Shown here: positions 42,160 through 50,488 of the stretch, piece after piece
Layout: every line of letters starts with the position of its first letter
How positions within the stretch are numbered: position 1 is the stretch's first letter
Origin: AWTP1-13 sp963840075
Lineage (GTDB): Bacteria; Pseudomonadota; Alphaproteobacteria; Rhizobiales; Hyphomicrobiaceae
Assembly: GCA_963840075.1 (NCBI GenBank)
Contig: CAWIXS010000033.1
Location: 1-64,000, forward strand
Length of the DNA stretch: 64,000 nt
Direction of reading: 5' to 3'
Notes under the pieces: model-generated
Told to the model about the DNA's origin: nothing
The model's input: only the letters and a program-made list of their open reading frames with translations
The model's database searches: none
Position numbers and translations under genes: made by a program

Positions 42160-44097
42160 TCAATCCCCCACCATCTCCACGAGCTTGGTCTCGCCCGCGC
42201 GCAGCTCGAGCGTGCGCTCCTCGTGCCTCGCGGGCGTCGTCATGGCTACCAGGTAGCGCCCGGCTCGCAGGGTCGCAACGGTCTCGGTGTCGCCGCTCGT
42301 CCACACGATCCCCCCCGCCTCGTCGCGGACCTCCCAGGAGACCTCCGCTGCCGCAGGACCGGCAAGCCGCAGCCGCAAGGCCACGATCCGATGCTCGAGC
42401 GGGAGCTGCAGGGTCTGCCCCGCCCCGAGGTCGATCTCGCGCACCGTCCGCGCGTTGGTGAGGCCGTACCGGCCCTCGATGCGGTAGCGGCCGCTGGGCA
42501 GGAGCAGAACCGGCTCCAGCCGGCTGGTGGTGATGTCCTCCTGCGTCGGATCGTCCAGGCGCTTGACGGTGTAGGAGACGGGCTCGCGGACCCCGGCGGG
42601 GCCGACGATGATGCTCGCAAGGCCGAGGCGCCCGGCGGCCGCGCGCAGGGTGCGCTTGACGCTGTCGCCCGAGCCGATCTCGATCCGCTCGCGCGCCTCC
42701 ACGCCGCCTTGGCGCGCAACGACATAGTAGATGCCGGGGGGAAGCACGAACTCCGCCTGCCTGGCCGCCGAGCGCGCCACCTCGCGCCGGCCGCGCGGAG
42801 GATCCTCCTCCATGACGAGGAACACCGGCGTCTCGAGGGCCGCTATGCCATCGCGCACTCCGGTCGTCAGTTGCAGGCGTCCGGCGTTGAGCGGGATGTC
42901 GACGGCGGTCTGCTCGCCGACCTTGACATCGACACTGCGGGGCTCGGAGCGCACGAGGCCGAGATCGGCGCGCACCCAGTAGCGCCCCGCCTGCAGCAGG
43001 GGCGCCGCCTCGCCGGCCTTGAACACGGCGAGCGGCGTGCTGTCGGGCCCTTTGCCCGCACTGATGGTGAAGATGGCGTCGGGCAGCGGGGCACCCGTCG
43101 CCTGCGCCACCGCCCGCACGCGCGCCGTCCCTGCATCCAGCCGAAGCGAGACCGACAGCGGCCGGTTCTCGCGCACCACCACCACCTCGCGCGCCGACAC
43201 CAGGCCGCTGGAGACCTCCACGACATAGCGCCCCGCAGCAACGGGGATCACGGGATTGGGGCTCCAGGCGTCGAACAGGACGGTCTTGGGCTGGTCCTCG
43301 GCAGCCACGGTCCAGTAGAGCGGCACGCTCAGGGGCTCGTTGTTGGGCGGCAGCACGGCCCGCAGATGCAGCGCCGGCGGCCCGCTGGCGGGGATCGGGG
43401 CCGGAGGCACGATCGTGGTGGTGAAGCCGGCCACCGCCAGCTGGTTGCTCGCGAGCCGCATGGCCTCGCCGACGACAGCTGCAAGCTCCTCGGCGTTCTG
43501 CGCCTTGAAGTGCCGCCCGCGGGTCGCCTGCGGCAGGCAGGCCATCTTGGCGAGGTCGCCGGGCGCAACGCCGATGCTGACGACATGCGTGACGATGCCG
43601 GCGGCGCCGAGCTCGGTGGCGGCCGCGCAGACGTCCGCCTGGCAGTTGTCGGCGCCGTCGTGGATCAGCAGCAGGCTGCGCGGCCCCGAGCCTTGCGGCA
43701 GGCGCTTTGCCGCCTCGCGCAGCGCCAGCGTCAGCGGGCCCTTGCCTTTCGGACGGATCTGGCCGAGCCGCGTCATCATGGGCTCGACATCGACCGGCTC
43801 GGGCTCGCGCAGGATCTCGACATCGTTGCAGCCGCCGCGGCGGTGGCCGAAGGTGGCAAGCCCCACCCGGCTCTGTGTTCCGAGCTTCGCCAGCGACGCG
43901 CGCAGGGCCTCGCGCACCACGCCGATCTTGTTGTTCTGCTTGCCGCCGCCTTCGAGCTGGCCCGCCATGGACCCGGAGCCGTCGACGACGACGATCAGCG
44001 AGGCCGGCTCGGCGGCCGGCGCAACCGTCGCGGCCCCTGAAACGCCCAGCAACGCGGCGGTCACGGCAACCCCCAAGCAGCGGTACAGTTTCTGCAT
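42160..44097 (-). CDS. secreted von Willebrand factor A protein with tandem beta domains
   Basis: The 645-residue product has a signal peptide (GVAVTAALLGVSGAATVAPA) and a VWA domain with an intact MIDAS (SLIVVVDGSGSMAGQLEGGG; the later Thr/Asp in LLLIHDGADNCQADVCAAA). After about 220 residues, four or five repeats with the phrase (A)GRYxVxxxxG follow: VAAGRYVVEVSSGLVSAREV, LQAGRYWVRADLGLVRSEPR, LPSGRYRIEGRYGLTNARTV and LRAGRYLVAMTTPARHEER. VWA domains bind metal and protein ligands. This is probably an extracytoplasmic scaffold acting with the neighbouring secreted protein. Confidence 0.8.
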   Translation of the reverse strand: MQKLYRCLGVAVTAALLGVSGAATVAPAAEPASLIVVVDGSGSMAGQLEGGGKQNNKIGVVREALRASLAKLGTQSRVGLATFGHRRGGCNDVEILREPEPVDVEPMMTRLGQIRPKGKGPLTLALREAAKRLPQGSGPRSLLLIHDGADNCQADVCAAATELGAAGIVTHVVSIGVAPGDLAKMACLPQATRGRHFKAQNAEELAAVVGEAMRLASNQLAVAGFTTTIVPPAPIPASGPPALHLRAVLPPNNEPLSVPLYWTVAAEDQPKTVLFDAWSPNPVIPVAAGRYVVEVSSGLVSAREVVVVRENRPLSVSLRLDAGTARVRAVAQATGAPLPDAIFTISAGKGPDSTPLAVFKAGEAAPLLQAGRYWVRADLGLVRSEPRSVDVKVGEQTAVDIPLNAGRLQLTTGVRDGIAALETPVFLVMEEDPPRGRREVARSAARQAEFVLPPGIYYVVARQGGVEARERIEIGSGDSVKRTLRAAAGRLGLASIIVGPAGVREPVSYTVKRLDDPTQEDITTSRLEPVLLLPSGRYRIEGRYGLTNARTVREIDLGAGQTLQLPLEHRIVALRLRLAGPAAAEVSWEVRDEAGGIVWTSGDTETVATLRAGRYLVAMTTPARHEERTLELRAGETKLVEMVGD

Positions 44098-44202
44098 TGC
44101 TCGAGCCCGTGGTTCGGACGCGGGGTGCACACTTTGCATTCTAGCCTCCGCCGACCCCATATAGCGAGGGCCAAAGTTAGGGAAAAATTGAGCGCAACCT
44201 CA

Positions 44203-44778
44203 ATGAAGCAGGAAGCACTGGAGCTGCTGCTGACGCGCCGGTCGGCAAAGGCGGCGACGCTCGGCGAGCCGGGTCCGGACGCGGCCCAGCTTACGACGAT
44301 TCTAACGGCCGCCGCACGCGTGCCGGATCACAAGAAGCTGGTGCCCTGGCGCTTCGTCGTATTCGAAGGCGAGGCGCGTGCGGCGTTCGGCCGGGTGCTG
44401 CTGGAGGCCTGCGCGGCGGAGGAGAAGGAGCCGCCGTCGGCGGCACGGCTGGAAACCGAGCGTACCCGCCTGCTGCGGGCACCGACCGTGGTGGCGGTGG
44501 TTTCGCGTACAACGCCCCATGCGGCCGCCCCCGAGTGGGAGCAGATCCTTTCGTGCGGCGCCGTGTGCCAGAACCTGTGTCTGGCCGCGAATGCCCTGGG
44601 CTTCGACACCTGCTGGATTACCGAGTGGTACTCCTACAGCGCAGGCGTGCGGGCCGCCCTCAACCTGGCGGCGAACGAGAGGCTGGCGGGCTTCATCTAC
44701 ATCGGCACCGCCAGGGAGCGTCAGGGCGACCGCGAGCGGCCGGACCTCGCCGGCATCCTGACCCGCTGGCAGGGCTGA
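44203..44778 (+). CDS. nitroreductase family protein
   Basis: The 191-residue FMN-binding fold reads LLLTRRSAKAATLGEPGPDA, ILTAAARVPDHKKLVPWRFV, ILSCGAVCQNLCLAANALGF, and LAGFIYIGTARERQGDRERP. The RRS start and GAVxQNLxLAANALGF are the family's FMN contacts. It resembles the YdjA type of reductase. The substrate is unknown. ATG 44203 starts the family homology. It is divergent from the VWA gene. Confidence 0.88.
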   Translation: MKQEALELLLTRRSAKAATLGEPGPDAAQLTTILTAAARVPDHKKLVPWRFVVFEGEARAAFGRVLLEACAAEEKEPPSAARLETERTRLLRAPTVVAVVSRTTPHAAAPEWEQILSCGAVCQNLCLAANALGFDTCWITEWYSYSAGVRAALNLAANERLAGFIYIGTARERQGDRERPDLAGILTRWQG

Positions 44779-45033
44779 GGCCGACGCAGCACACGCCGGT
44801 TGTGTCGGCTTCGGCCTTGGTGTTGCTGTCGCAATTGTCGGCAGTCCGACACGGCGGGGGAGCTGGCTGCCAAGAGGCCGGGGAGGGGACCCGCCAGGAT
44901 GTCGTTTGCCGTGGCGCGGAGGGGGCCGGTGCATCGCCCCGCCGCTCGGCAGGGGTAAGGGAGCCCCGACATTTGCGGGCACTCCTGGGCCACGCCAGGC
45001 GCCGGGAAGCCCGCCCCGAAATGGGACATAGAA
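44779..45033. other. intergenic region between convergent genes
   Basis: No gene seen. GTGTCGGCTTCGGCC and GGCAGTCCGACACGG contain short inverted segments only. It leads into the repeat at 45034. Confidence 0.4.
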
Positions 45034-45106
45034 GGGGTCAGACTCCGCGGGTCTGACCCCATGGCACAGCCCTCATGCAACTATAGCTCAGGCCCGCAGG
45101 GCCTGA
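45034..45106. repeat. GGGGTCAGAC-family palindromes overlapping a gene end
   Basis: GGGGTCAGACTCC with CGGGTCTGACCCC (45034-45060) is a near-perfect hairpin. TCAGGCCCGCAGGGCCTGA (45088-45106) is a second one that encodes the last codons and the stop of the MetE-like gene. Confidence 0.7.
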
Positions 45107-46269
45107 CCCCGGCGGCCCCACAGGCGGGCCGAGGCGATGTCGGCGCCTTTGCGCAGCGCCTCGAGCTTCAGCCACACCGCGGGCTCGATCACCCACTCGC
45201 GGTTGGTGAAGGTGCCGAAGCCGCAGTCGGTGGAGGCGATCACCCGCTCGCGGTCGCCCACCACGGCCACCGCCTCCTCGATGCGCCGCGCCACCACCTC
45301 GGGGTGCTCGACGAAGTTGCTGGTGGTCTCGATCACACCGGGAATCAGGACCATGTCCTTCGGCAAAGGTTGGGCCTTCAGCGCCGCATACTCGTGCGCG
45401 TGGCGCGGGTTGGAGAACTCGATCGACAGCGCCCCCACCTTGGCCTGGTAGAGCGCGGGCAGGATCTTCTCGAGCGCGATGTCGTGGATGTGCGGGCCCT
45501 CCCAGTTGCCGTAGCAGATGTGCAGGCGCACCCGGTCGCGCGGGATGCCCTCGATGCCGGCGTTGATCGCCGCCACGCCGCGCTCGCAGGCCACGACGAA
45601 CTCGGCGTCGGAGAGGTCGCGGAACATCATGGTGCGGTCCATGGCGAGATCGGGCGCGTCGATCTGCAGGATCAGGCCGGCGCGATGGATCGCCTGGTAC
45701 TCGTTGCTCATCTCGCGCGCGATGGCCGCGAGGTAGGCCTCGTGCGAGGCGTAGTGCACGTTGAGCATGGTGGAGCTGATGATGCCGGGCGACGGCGCGG
45801 TCATGAAGGCCTCGGCGAAGGCGCCCGCGCCCGCCGCGATGCTCTTGAAGCGGGCGATCTCGGCCTCCAGCGGCGCAATGTCGAGGTAGCGCAGCTCGCC
45901 CTGGCATTCCGGGGCGTTCTGCTGCTTGCTCGTGTGCGGAAAACGGCGCAGCAGGTAGGCCACGAGATCGGGGAACTCCTCGTACTCGCGTCCGCGCCGG
46001 CGCTTGGAGACGCCGGCGAAGCCCGACATGCGCGCGGGGACGTAGGTCTGGAAGCCGACCCGCTGCTGCTCGCCGTCGTTGCCGATGTCGATGCCGGCGG
46101 TCTTCTGGCGCTCCACCACGTGGCCCACCGCCTTGTCCATCTCCGCGTCGAACACGGCCTTGTCGTAGGCCTCGCCCGCCTCGCGCTTGACGAGAAGGTC
46201 CGAGAGCGTCTCGTTGCGCGGGAGGCTGCCGACGTGCGTGGTCAGGATGCGGTCGCGGCTGGTGATCAT
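45088..46269 (-). CDS. cobalamin-independent methionine synthase-like protein (MetE C-terminal type)
   Basis: The 393-residue protein is a MetE-like TIM barrel without the N-terminal half of MetE. It starts RILTTHVGSLPRNETLSDLL and has NDGEQQRVGFQTYVPARMSG, GLILQIDAPDLAMDRTM, the zinc ligands in RLHICYGNWEGP and VIASTDCGFGTF, and GVIETTSNFVEHPEVV. Such proteins are core methionine synthases or related methyltransferases acting on other thiols. ATG 46269 fits the family. The last six residues come from a palindromic repeat. Confidence 0.85.
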   Translation of the reverse strand: MITSRDRILTTHVGSLPRNETLSDLLVKREAGEAYDKAVFDAEMDKAVGHVVERQKTAGIDIGNDGEQQRVGFQTYVPARMSGFAGVSKRRRGREYEEFPDLVAYLLRRFPHTSKQQNAPECQGELRYLDIAPLEAEIARFKSIAAGAGAFAEAFMTAPSPGIISSTMLNVHYASHEAYLAAIAREMSNEYQAIHRAGLILQIDAPDLAMDRTMMFRDLSDAEFVVACERGVAAINAGIEGIPRDRVRLHICYGNWEGPHIHDIALEKILPALYQAKVGALSIEFSNPRHAHEYAALKAQPLPKDMVLIPGVIETTSNFVEHPEVVARRIEEAVAVVGDRERVIASTDCGFGTFTNREWVIEPAVWLKLEALRKGADIASARLWGRRGQALRA

Positions 46270-46525
46270 GGGCGCCTCCCAATCGTCTTGCGTTGCTTGG
46301 CCCCTCTTATACAGCCTGGGCACGCGTGCGGACAGACTTCGCTGCCATGCCGGCCGCGGGCGAAGCGCGCCCCCCGAGCCTCGGGCTCACGTCCTCGCCG
46401 GGCATGACAGACGCGCGGCCGACAGACAGGCACGCCGGTTTATCGGGGCACGGGCCGCTGCTAGATTGGCGGCGTGCGCGCCATAGACGAGCGCTCGGCC
46501 TCGGCCGGCGGCAGGAGGAATTGCC

Positions 46526-47161
46526 ATGATCTACGAGCTCAGAACCTACACCGTGAAGCAGGGCACGCTGCCGGAGGTGGTCAAGAATGCCAGCACCGTG
46601 TCGCGCGACATCCGCAAGGACGACTACGGCAAGCTCGAGGGGTACTGGTCGACCGAGATCGGACCGCTCAACCAGGTCATGCACCTGTGGAGCCACTCCG
46701 ACCTCAACGAGCGGGCGCGGCTCAGGGGCGAGCTTGCCAAGAACCCACGCTGGGGAACCGAGTACACGCCGCTGATCCGGCCGCATCTCGTGCGCCAGGA
46801 CGTCCGCCTCCTGAACCCGGTGATCGGGCCGGTGGCGCCGGCGAGCACGCCCAACGTCTACGAGTTCCGCAACTACCGCGCCAGGCCGGGCGCCGTGCGC
46901 CAGTGGGTGGACCTGATGGTGAAGATCATGCCGGTGCGGGAGAAATACTCCAAGCCCGTGGGCCTGTGGATCACGGAGGCCGGCCAGCCCAACGAGGCCT
47001 GCCACATCTGGGCCTACAAGGATCTGAACCACCGCGCCCAGGTCCGCGCCGAGGTCGGCAAGGACCCGGAATGGCAGGCCTTCCTGAAGGAAGCCTCCGG
47101 CTTCCTGGACGAGATGCATTCGACCATCATGCTGCCGGCCCCGCATTCGCCACTGAAGTAG
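46526..47161 (+). CDS. NIPSNAP family protein, two-domain
   Basis: The 211-residue product has two ferredoxin-like NIPSNAP domains. The first is MIYELRTYTVKQGTLPEVVK with GYWSTEIGPLNQVMHLWSHS. The second is NVYEFRNYRARPGAVRQWVD with GLWITEAGQPNEACHIWAYK. Bacterial members are small alpha-beta barrel proteins of unknown function. AGGAGG lies seven bases before ATG 46526. Confidence 0.9.
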   Translation: MIYELRTYTVKQGTLPEVVKNASTVSRDIRKDDYGKLEGYWSTEIGPLNQVMHLWSHSDLNERARLRGELAKNPRWGTEYTPLIRPHLVRQDVRLLNPVIGPVAPASTPNVYEFRNYRARPGAVRQWVDLMVKIMPVREKYSKPVGLWITEAGQPNEACHIWAYKDLNHRAQVRAEVGKDPEWQAFLKEASGFLDEMHSTIMLPAPHSPLK

Positions 47162-47259
47162 GGACGTTGCAGGGCGCAATATGGCGCTAGCCGCATTGCA
47201 CCGAGCCGACCTCGCCACAGGCGGCTCCGCCGGGATGGGCGGGTTGCGGTGCCAGGCCG

Positions 47260-47694
47260 CTATCGCGGCATTGGCACCCTACGCGGAGGGCTGCGGGGCT
47301 CCTGCCCCTGCGCCCCGAAGCCGTGCATGTAGAGGGCCCACTGCAGACCGACGATGACGCCCTTGATGCGCGGGAGCAGGGCCAGCGTCAGGGCGAGCGT
47401 GATCGGCCCCAACAGCACGATGTACAGCCACAACGGCGGCGAGAACGCCCGCTCGACCGGCAGGACGGCCCCCACGATCATGTGGCCGACGATCAGGATG
47501 GTGAAATAGGCGGGCGCGTCGTCGGCGCGGTGGTGATGCAGGGCCTCGCCGCAGCCGGCGCACGCCTCCCGCACCTTGAGATAGCGCCCGAACAGCGGAG
47601 CCGCGCCGCACGCCGGGCAGCGCTGCAGGAAGCCGTTGAGGAGAGCACGCTTGACATCACGGCGCGGACGCGCGTCGCCGGGCTCGAGTGGCAT
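47260..47694 (-). CDS. DUF983 membrane protein with zinc ribbon
   Basis: The 144-residue protein starts with a paired CxxC zinc ribbon (LNGFLQRCPACGAAPLFGRY, EACAGCGEALHHHRADDAPA) and has two membrane helices (FTILIVGHMIVGAVLPVERA, LYIVLLGPITLALTLALLPR) before a GLQWALYMHGFG tail. This is DUF983, found beside cytochrome oxidase genes in many alphaproteobacteria; it stands alone here. Start at ATG 47694 rather than 47766. Confidence 0.88.
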   Translation of the reverse strand: MPLEPGDARPRRDVKRALLNGFLQRCPACGAAPLFGRYLKVREACAGCGEALHHHRADDAPAYFTILIVGHMIVGAVLPVERAFSPPLWLYIVLLGPITLALTLALLPRIKGVIVGLQWALYMHGFGAQGQEPRSPPRRVPMPR

Positions 47695-47821
47695 GGCAAA
47701 TCCCTCTGGCGCCTGCCTGGGCGACGGCAGGGGCAGGCTCGCCCCAGGCTGACAGGCAAGTGGCATGCGGCCATCTGCATGTATAGGGCCGCGCGTTGAA
47801 ATGTCTCACGCTGCACAGGGC

Positions 47822-48169
47822 TCAACGCCCGCCGGTCTCTCTGCCGTAGCGGATCACCTGGACCTTCTCCAGCGTGACGAGGCCGCTCGCCGTCATCATG
47901 GTCTCCAGAACGGGCAGGAACGCCCTGATCCGCTCCTCACTGTCCACGATCTCGATGACGAGCGGCAGATCCTCCGACAGCCGCAGGATCTTGGCGGTGT
48001 GCAGCCGGCTCGAGGCGCCGTAGCCCATCGGGCCGCGGATCACGGTGGCGCCCGCCAGGCCCTGCTCGCGCGCCGCCAGCACGATCGCCTCGTAGAGCGG
48101 CTTCGTCTGGTGCCTGTCGTTCTCGCCGATGAAGACCCGAAGCAGCATGGCCTCCTGGGGCAGGTGCAT
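47822..48169 (-). CDS. DUF190 protein linked to the fluoride exporter
   Basis: The 115-residue PII-like protein reads AMLLRVFIGENDRHQTKPLY, EQGLAGATVIRGPMGYGASS, ILRLSEDLPLVIEIVDSEER and IRAFLPVLETMMTASGLVTL. DUF190 genes often accompany crcB and are thought to regulate or assist fluoride export. The gene starts 11 bases after crcB ends, on the same strand, so the two form an operon under the fluoride riboswitch. Confidence 0.9.
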   Translation of the reverse strand: MHLPQEAMLLRVFIGENDRHQTKPLYEAIVLAAREQGLAGATVIRGPMGYGASSRLHTAKILRLSEDLPLVIEIVDSEERIRAFLPVLETMMTASGLVTLEKVQVIRYGRETGGR

Positions 48170-48180
48170 GGGGTGCCTCC

Positions 48181-48567
48181 CTAGAGATGGTTGAGCTGCG
48201 CCGCGGCGACGTGGCCGAGCCATACGGCCAGCATGCAAAGCAGCACCGAGGCGACGATGTTGGCGCCGGCGTGGAGGAGCTGGCCGTCCCGGATCAGGTT
48301 CAGCGTCTGCAGGCTGAACGAGGAGAACGTGGTGTAGCCGCCGCACAGGCCGACCATGACGAACTGGCGCGCCGTCGACCCAACGAGCAGACGCCCGTCC
48401 GGGCCGGTGAGGGTGAAGAAGAGGCCGATCACGAACGAGCCCACCACGTTGACGATCAGCGTGCCCCAGGGAAAGGTTTCCCCGATCAGGCGTGCCGCGA
48501 CGCCGGAGCACCAGTAGCGGAAAACGCCTCCCAGGGCGCTGCCGACCGCAATCCAGAAGTAGACCAT
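48181..48567 (-). CDS. crcB: fluoride channel CrcB/Fluc
   Basis: The 128-residue protein has four helices with Fluc signatures: FWIAVGSALGGVFRYWCSGV, ETFPWGTLIVNVVGSFVIGL (the conserved GTLxVNxxG), QFVMVGLCGGYTTFSSFSLQ (GxxGGxTTFSTF, phenylalanine box and Na site) and NIVASVLLCMLAVWLG. It forms a dual-topology dimer that expels fluoride. It is preceded by a fluoride riboswitch and terminator. Confidence 0.95.
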   Translation of the reverse strand: MVYFWIAVGSALGGVFRYWCSGVAARLIGETFPWGTLIVNVVGSFVIGLFFTLTGPDGRLLVGSTARQFVMVGLCGGYTTFSSFSLQTLNLIRDGQLLHAGANIVASVLLCMLAVWLGHVAAAQLNHL

Positions 48568-48603
48568 CGTGCACTACTTTTGCCCCCCGTTGGTATCACA
48601 ACG

Positions 48604-48623
48604 AAAACCCGCCTCGCGGCGGG
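48604..48623 (-). terminator. riboswitch-controlled intrinsic terminator before crcB
   Basis: On the minus strand CCCGCC, a GCGA loop, GGCGGG and TTTT follow the fluoride aptamer by about 45 bases and precede crcB. It is the likely expression platform: formed without fluoride, prevented when the aptamer is bound. Confidence 0.8.
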
Positions 48624-48667
48624 TCCCTGGGGGGAATCCTGCCGCGGCCTCAATCTCGAAGCCCTGT

Positions 48668-48720
48668 GCAGCAGGAGCCATCAGCCTTGCGGCGGTTGTC
48701 GGGGGACTCCATCCCCATCA
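48668..48720 (-). ncRNA. fluoride riboswitch (crcB motif)
   Basis: The minus strand has the conserved crcB-motif blocks in order: GGGGATGGAGTCCCCC (first stem-loop), ACAACCGCC, and GGCTGATGGCTCCTGC. The 5' GGnGATGG and the GGCTGATGnCTCCT 3' block are the pseudoknot-forming parts of the fluoride aptamer. It lies about 100 bases upstream of the crcB start, separated by the terminator at 48604. Confidence 0.88.
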
Positions 48721-48831
48721 CACCGCCCCCAGTGTGCGAGAGGCTTGCTCCTGCGGTCAAGCGGGCTATATCTCGGGCCGGCTGCAAGCGGGAACAGCGT
48801 GAACGCCTCCGCCTCCTCGAGCTTCGCGAGC

Positions 48832-49836
48832 ATGAGCGCACCGGTCGAGACCATCGAGGTTACCCGCGACGAGGCGGGCCTGCGGCTCGACCGCTGGTTC
48901 CGCGTGCACTTCCCGGACGTGGGCTACAGCTACCTGCAGAAGCTGCTGCGCTCGGGCCAGGTGCGGGTGGATTCCAAGCGCGTCACCGCCAACGCTCGGC
49001 TCGAGCCCGGCCAGCAGGTGCGCGTGCCGGCCGTCGTGCGCCAGCCCCCCAAGGAGAAGCCCTCGCTGACGCCGCCGCTCGGGCTCTCCAAGGCCGACCG
49101 CGACTTCATCGAGCGGCTGATCCTGTTCGAGGACGACCACGTGATGGTCTTGAACAAGCCGTTCGGCATCGCCGTGCAGGGCGGCACCGGCACCAAGCGC
49201 CACATCGACGGGCTGCTCGCCGGCATGGCCGACCGCTTCGGCGGCCGGCCGCGGCTGGTGCACCGGCTCGACCGCGACACCACCGGCGTGCTGCTGGTCG
49301 CCAAGCACCGCGACGCGGCGGCGCGGCTCGGGCGCGTCTTCCAGACCCGCTCCGCCGCCAAGACCTACTGGGCGCTGGTCGCGGGCGTCCCCAAGCCGTC
49401 CCAGGGCAGGATCGAGGCGGCGCTGGTGAAGGCGCCGGGCCCCGACGGCGAGGACCGCGTGCGCAAGGCGCAGCCCGGCGAGCAGGACAAGGCCATGCAC
49501 GCCACCACGCACTATTCCGTGATCGACCGGGTGTCGCACAAGGCGGCGTGGGTGTCGCTGAAGCCGGTGACGGGGCGCCAGCACCAGCTGCGCGCCCACA
49601 TGGCGCTGATCGGCCACCCCATCGTCGGCGACAACAAGTACGGCGGCGACACGGCGCTGGCCGACAGCGGCATCGAGCGCCAGCTGCACCTGCACGCCCG
49701 CCGCCTCGTCATCCCGCATCCCATCGCCGGCGAGCCCAAGATCGACGTGACGGCCCCCCTGCCGGAGCACATGCGCAAGACCTGGGAGCTGCTGGGGCTC
49801 GACGCCGAGCGGTTCGACGCGGATCGGGAAGAGTAG
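48832..49836 (+). CDS. rluC: RluA-family pseudouridine synthase (RluC type)
   Basis: The 334-residue protein has an S4 domain (RLDRWFRVHFPDVGYSYLQK, LLRSGQVRVDSKRVTANARL) and the catalytic domain VMVLNKPFGIAVQGGTGTKR, with the catalytic Asp in PRLVHRLDRDTTGVLLVAKH. LKPVTGRQHQLRAHMALIGH and PIVGDNKYGGD follow. It isomerises uridines in 23S rRNA (RluC: 955, 2504, 2580 in E. coli numbering). ATG 48832 is used, though a GTG at 48799 is possible. Confidence 0.9.
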   Translation: MSAPVETIEVTRDEAGLRLDRWFRVHFPDVGYSYLQKLLRSGQVRVDSKRVTANARLEPGQQVRVPAVVRQPPKEKPSLTPPLGLSKADRDFIERLILFEDDHVMVLNKPFGIAVQGGTGTKRHIDGLLAGMADRFGGRPRLVHRLDRDTTGVLLVAKHRDAAARLGRVFQTRSAAKTYWALVAGVPKPSQGRIEAALVKAPGPDGEDRVRKAQPGEQDKAMHATTHYSVIDRVSHKAAWVSLKPVTGRQHQLRAHMALIGHPIVGDNKYGGDTALADSGIERQLHLHARRLVIPHPIAGEPKIDVTAPLPEHMRKTWELLGLDAERFDADREE

Positions 49837-50049
49837 AGGTTCTATCAATAAGCTGCTGGCGGACTGACCAAAGAGGACGTGGCCGCATTTCGGCGCAGAA
49901 AGTTTACCTGGCGCGCCAGCCTCAATGACCCTGCTCCCATCTCCCAGGGTTTTTCCCCATAGCGTCCATCGCCGTCAGCGGCGACCCGTATCGCCGAGCC
50001 CTGCTCGGGGGAGAGGGCCGCGAACCGGGTTTGCACGAGGAGTGACGCG

Positions 50050-50460
50050 ATGACGAATCTCAAGATCGAGGACGTGGAAGGCATCGGGCCGGCGATCGGC
50101 GGCAAGCTGCGCGCATGCGGCATCGAGGACTCCGATCACCTGCTCGCCGAGACCAAGACCGCGAAGCAGCGCAAGACGCTGGCCGAGAAGGCGGGCATCA
50201 ACGAGAAGCAGGTGCTGAAATACGCCAACATGGTCGACCTCTACCGCATCAGCGGCGTCGGCAAGGAGTTTGCGGAGCTGCTCGAGGCGTCGGGCGTCGA
50301 TACCGTGCCGGAGCTGGCCCAGCGCAATCCCGCCGATCTCGCCAAGAAGCTGGCGGAGGTCGACAAGGCCAAGAAGCTCACCAAGCGCATCCCGACCGAG
50401 GCCGAGGTGACCAAGTGGGTCGCGCAGGCCAAGTCCCTGCCCCGCGCCCTCGAGTATTGA
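50050..50460 (+). CDS. DUF4332 helix-hairpin-helix protein
   Basis: The 136-residue all-helical protein has two HhH segments: IEDVEGIGPAIGGKLRACGI and MVDLYRISGVGKEFAELLEA. PELAQRNPADLAKKLAEVDK and PTEAEVTKWVAQAKSLPRAL follow. DUF4332 proteins carry tandem HhH motifs and are presumed to bind nucleic acid; the role is unknown. AGGAG lies about eight bases before ATG 50050. Confidence 0.9.
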   Translation: MTNLKIEDVEGIGPAIGGKLRACGIEDSDHLLAETKTAKQRKTLAEKAGINEKQVLKYANMVDLYRISGVGKEFAELLEASGVDTVPELAQRNPADLAKKLAEVDKAKKLTKRIPTEAEVTKWVAQAKSLPRALEY

Positions 50461-50488
50461 GGCACGTGCCCAACCGATAGGGCAATCG

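Noticed and set aside
41239..44040. 933-residue plus-strand open frame
   Set aside because: It is antisense to the VWA gene and its partner, which have signal peptides and known domains; its composition is a typical shadow.
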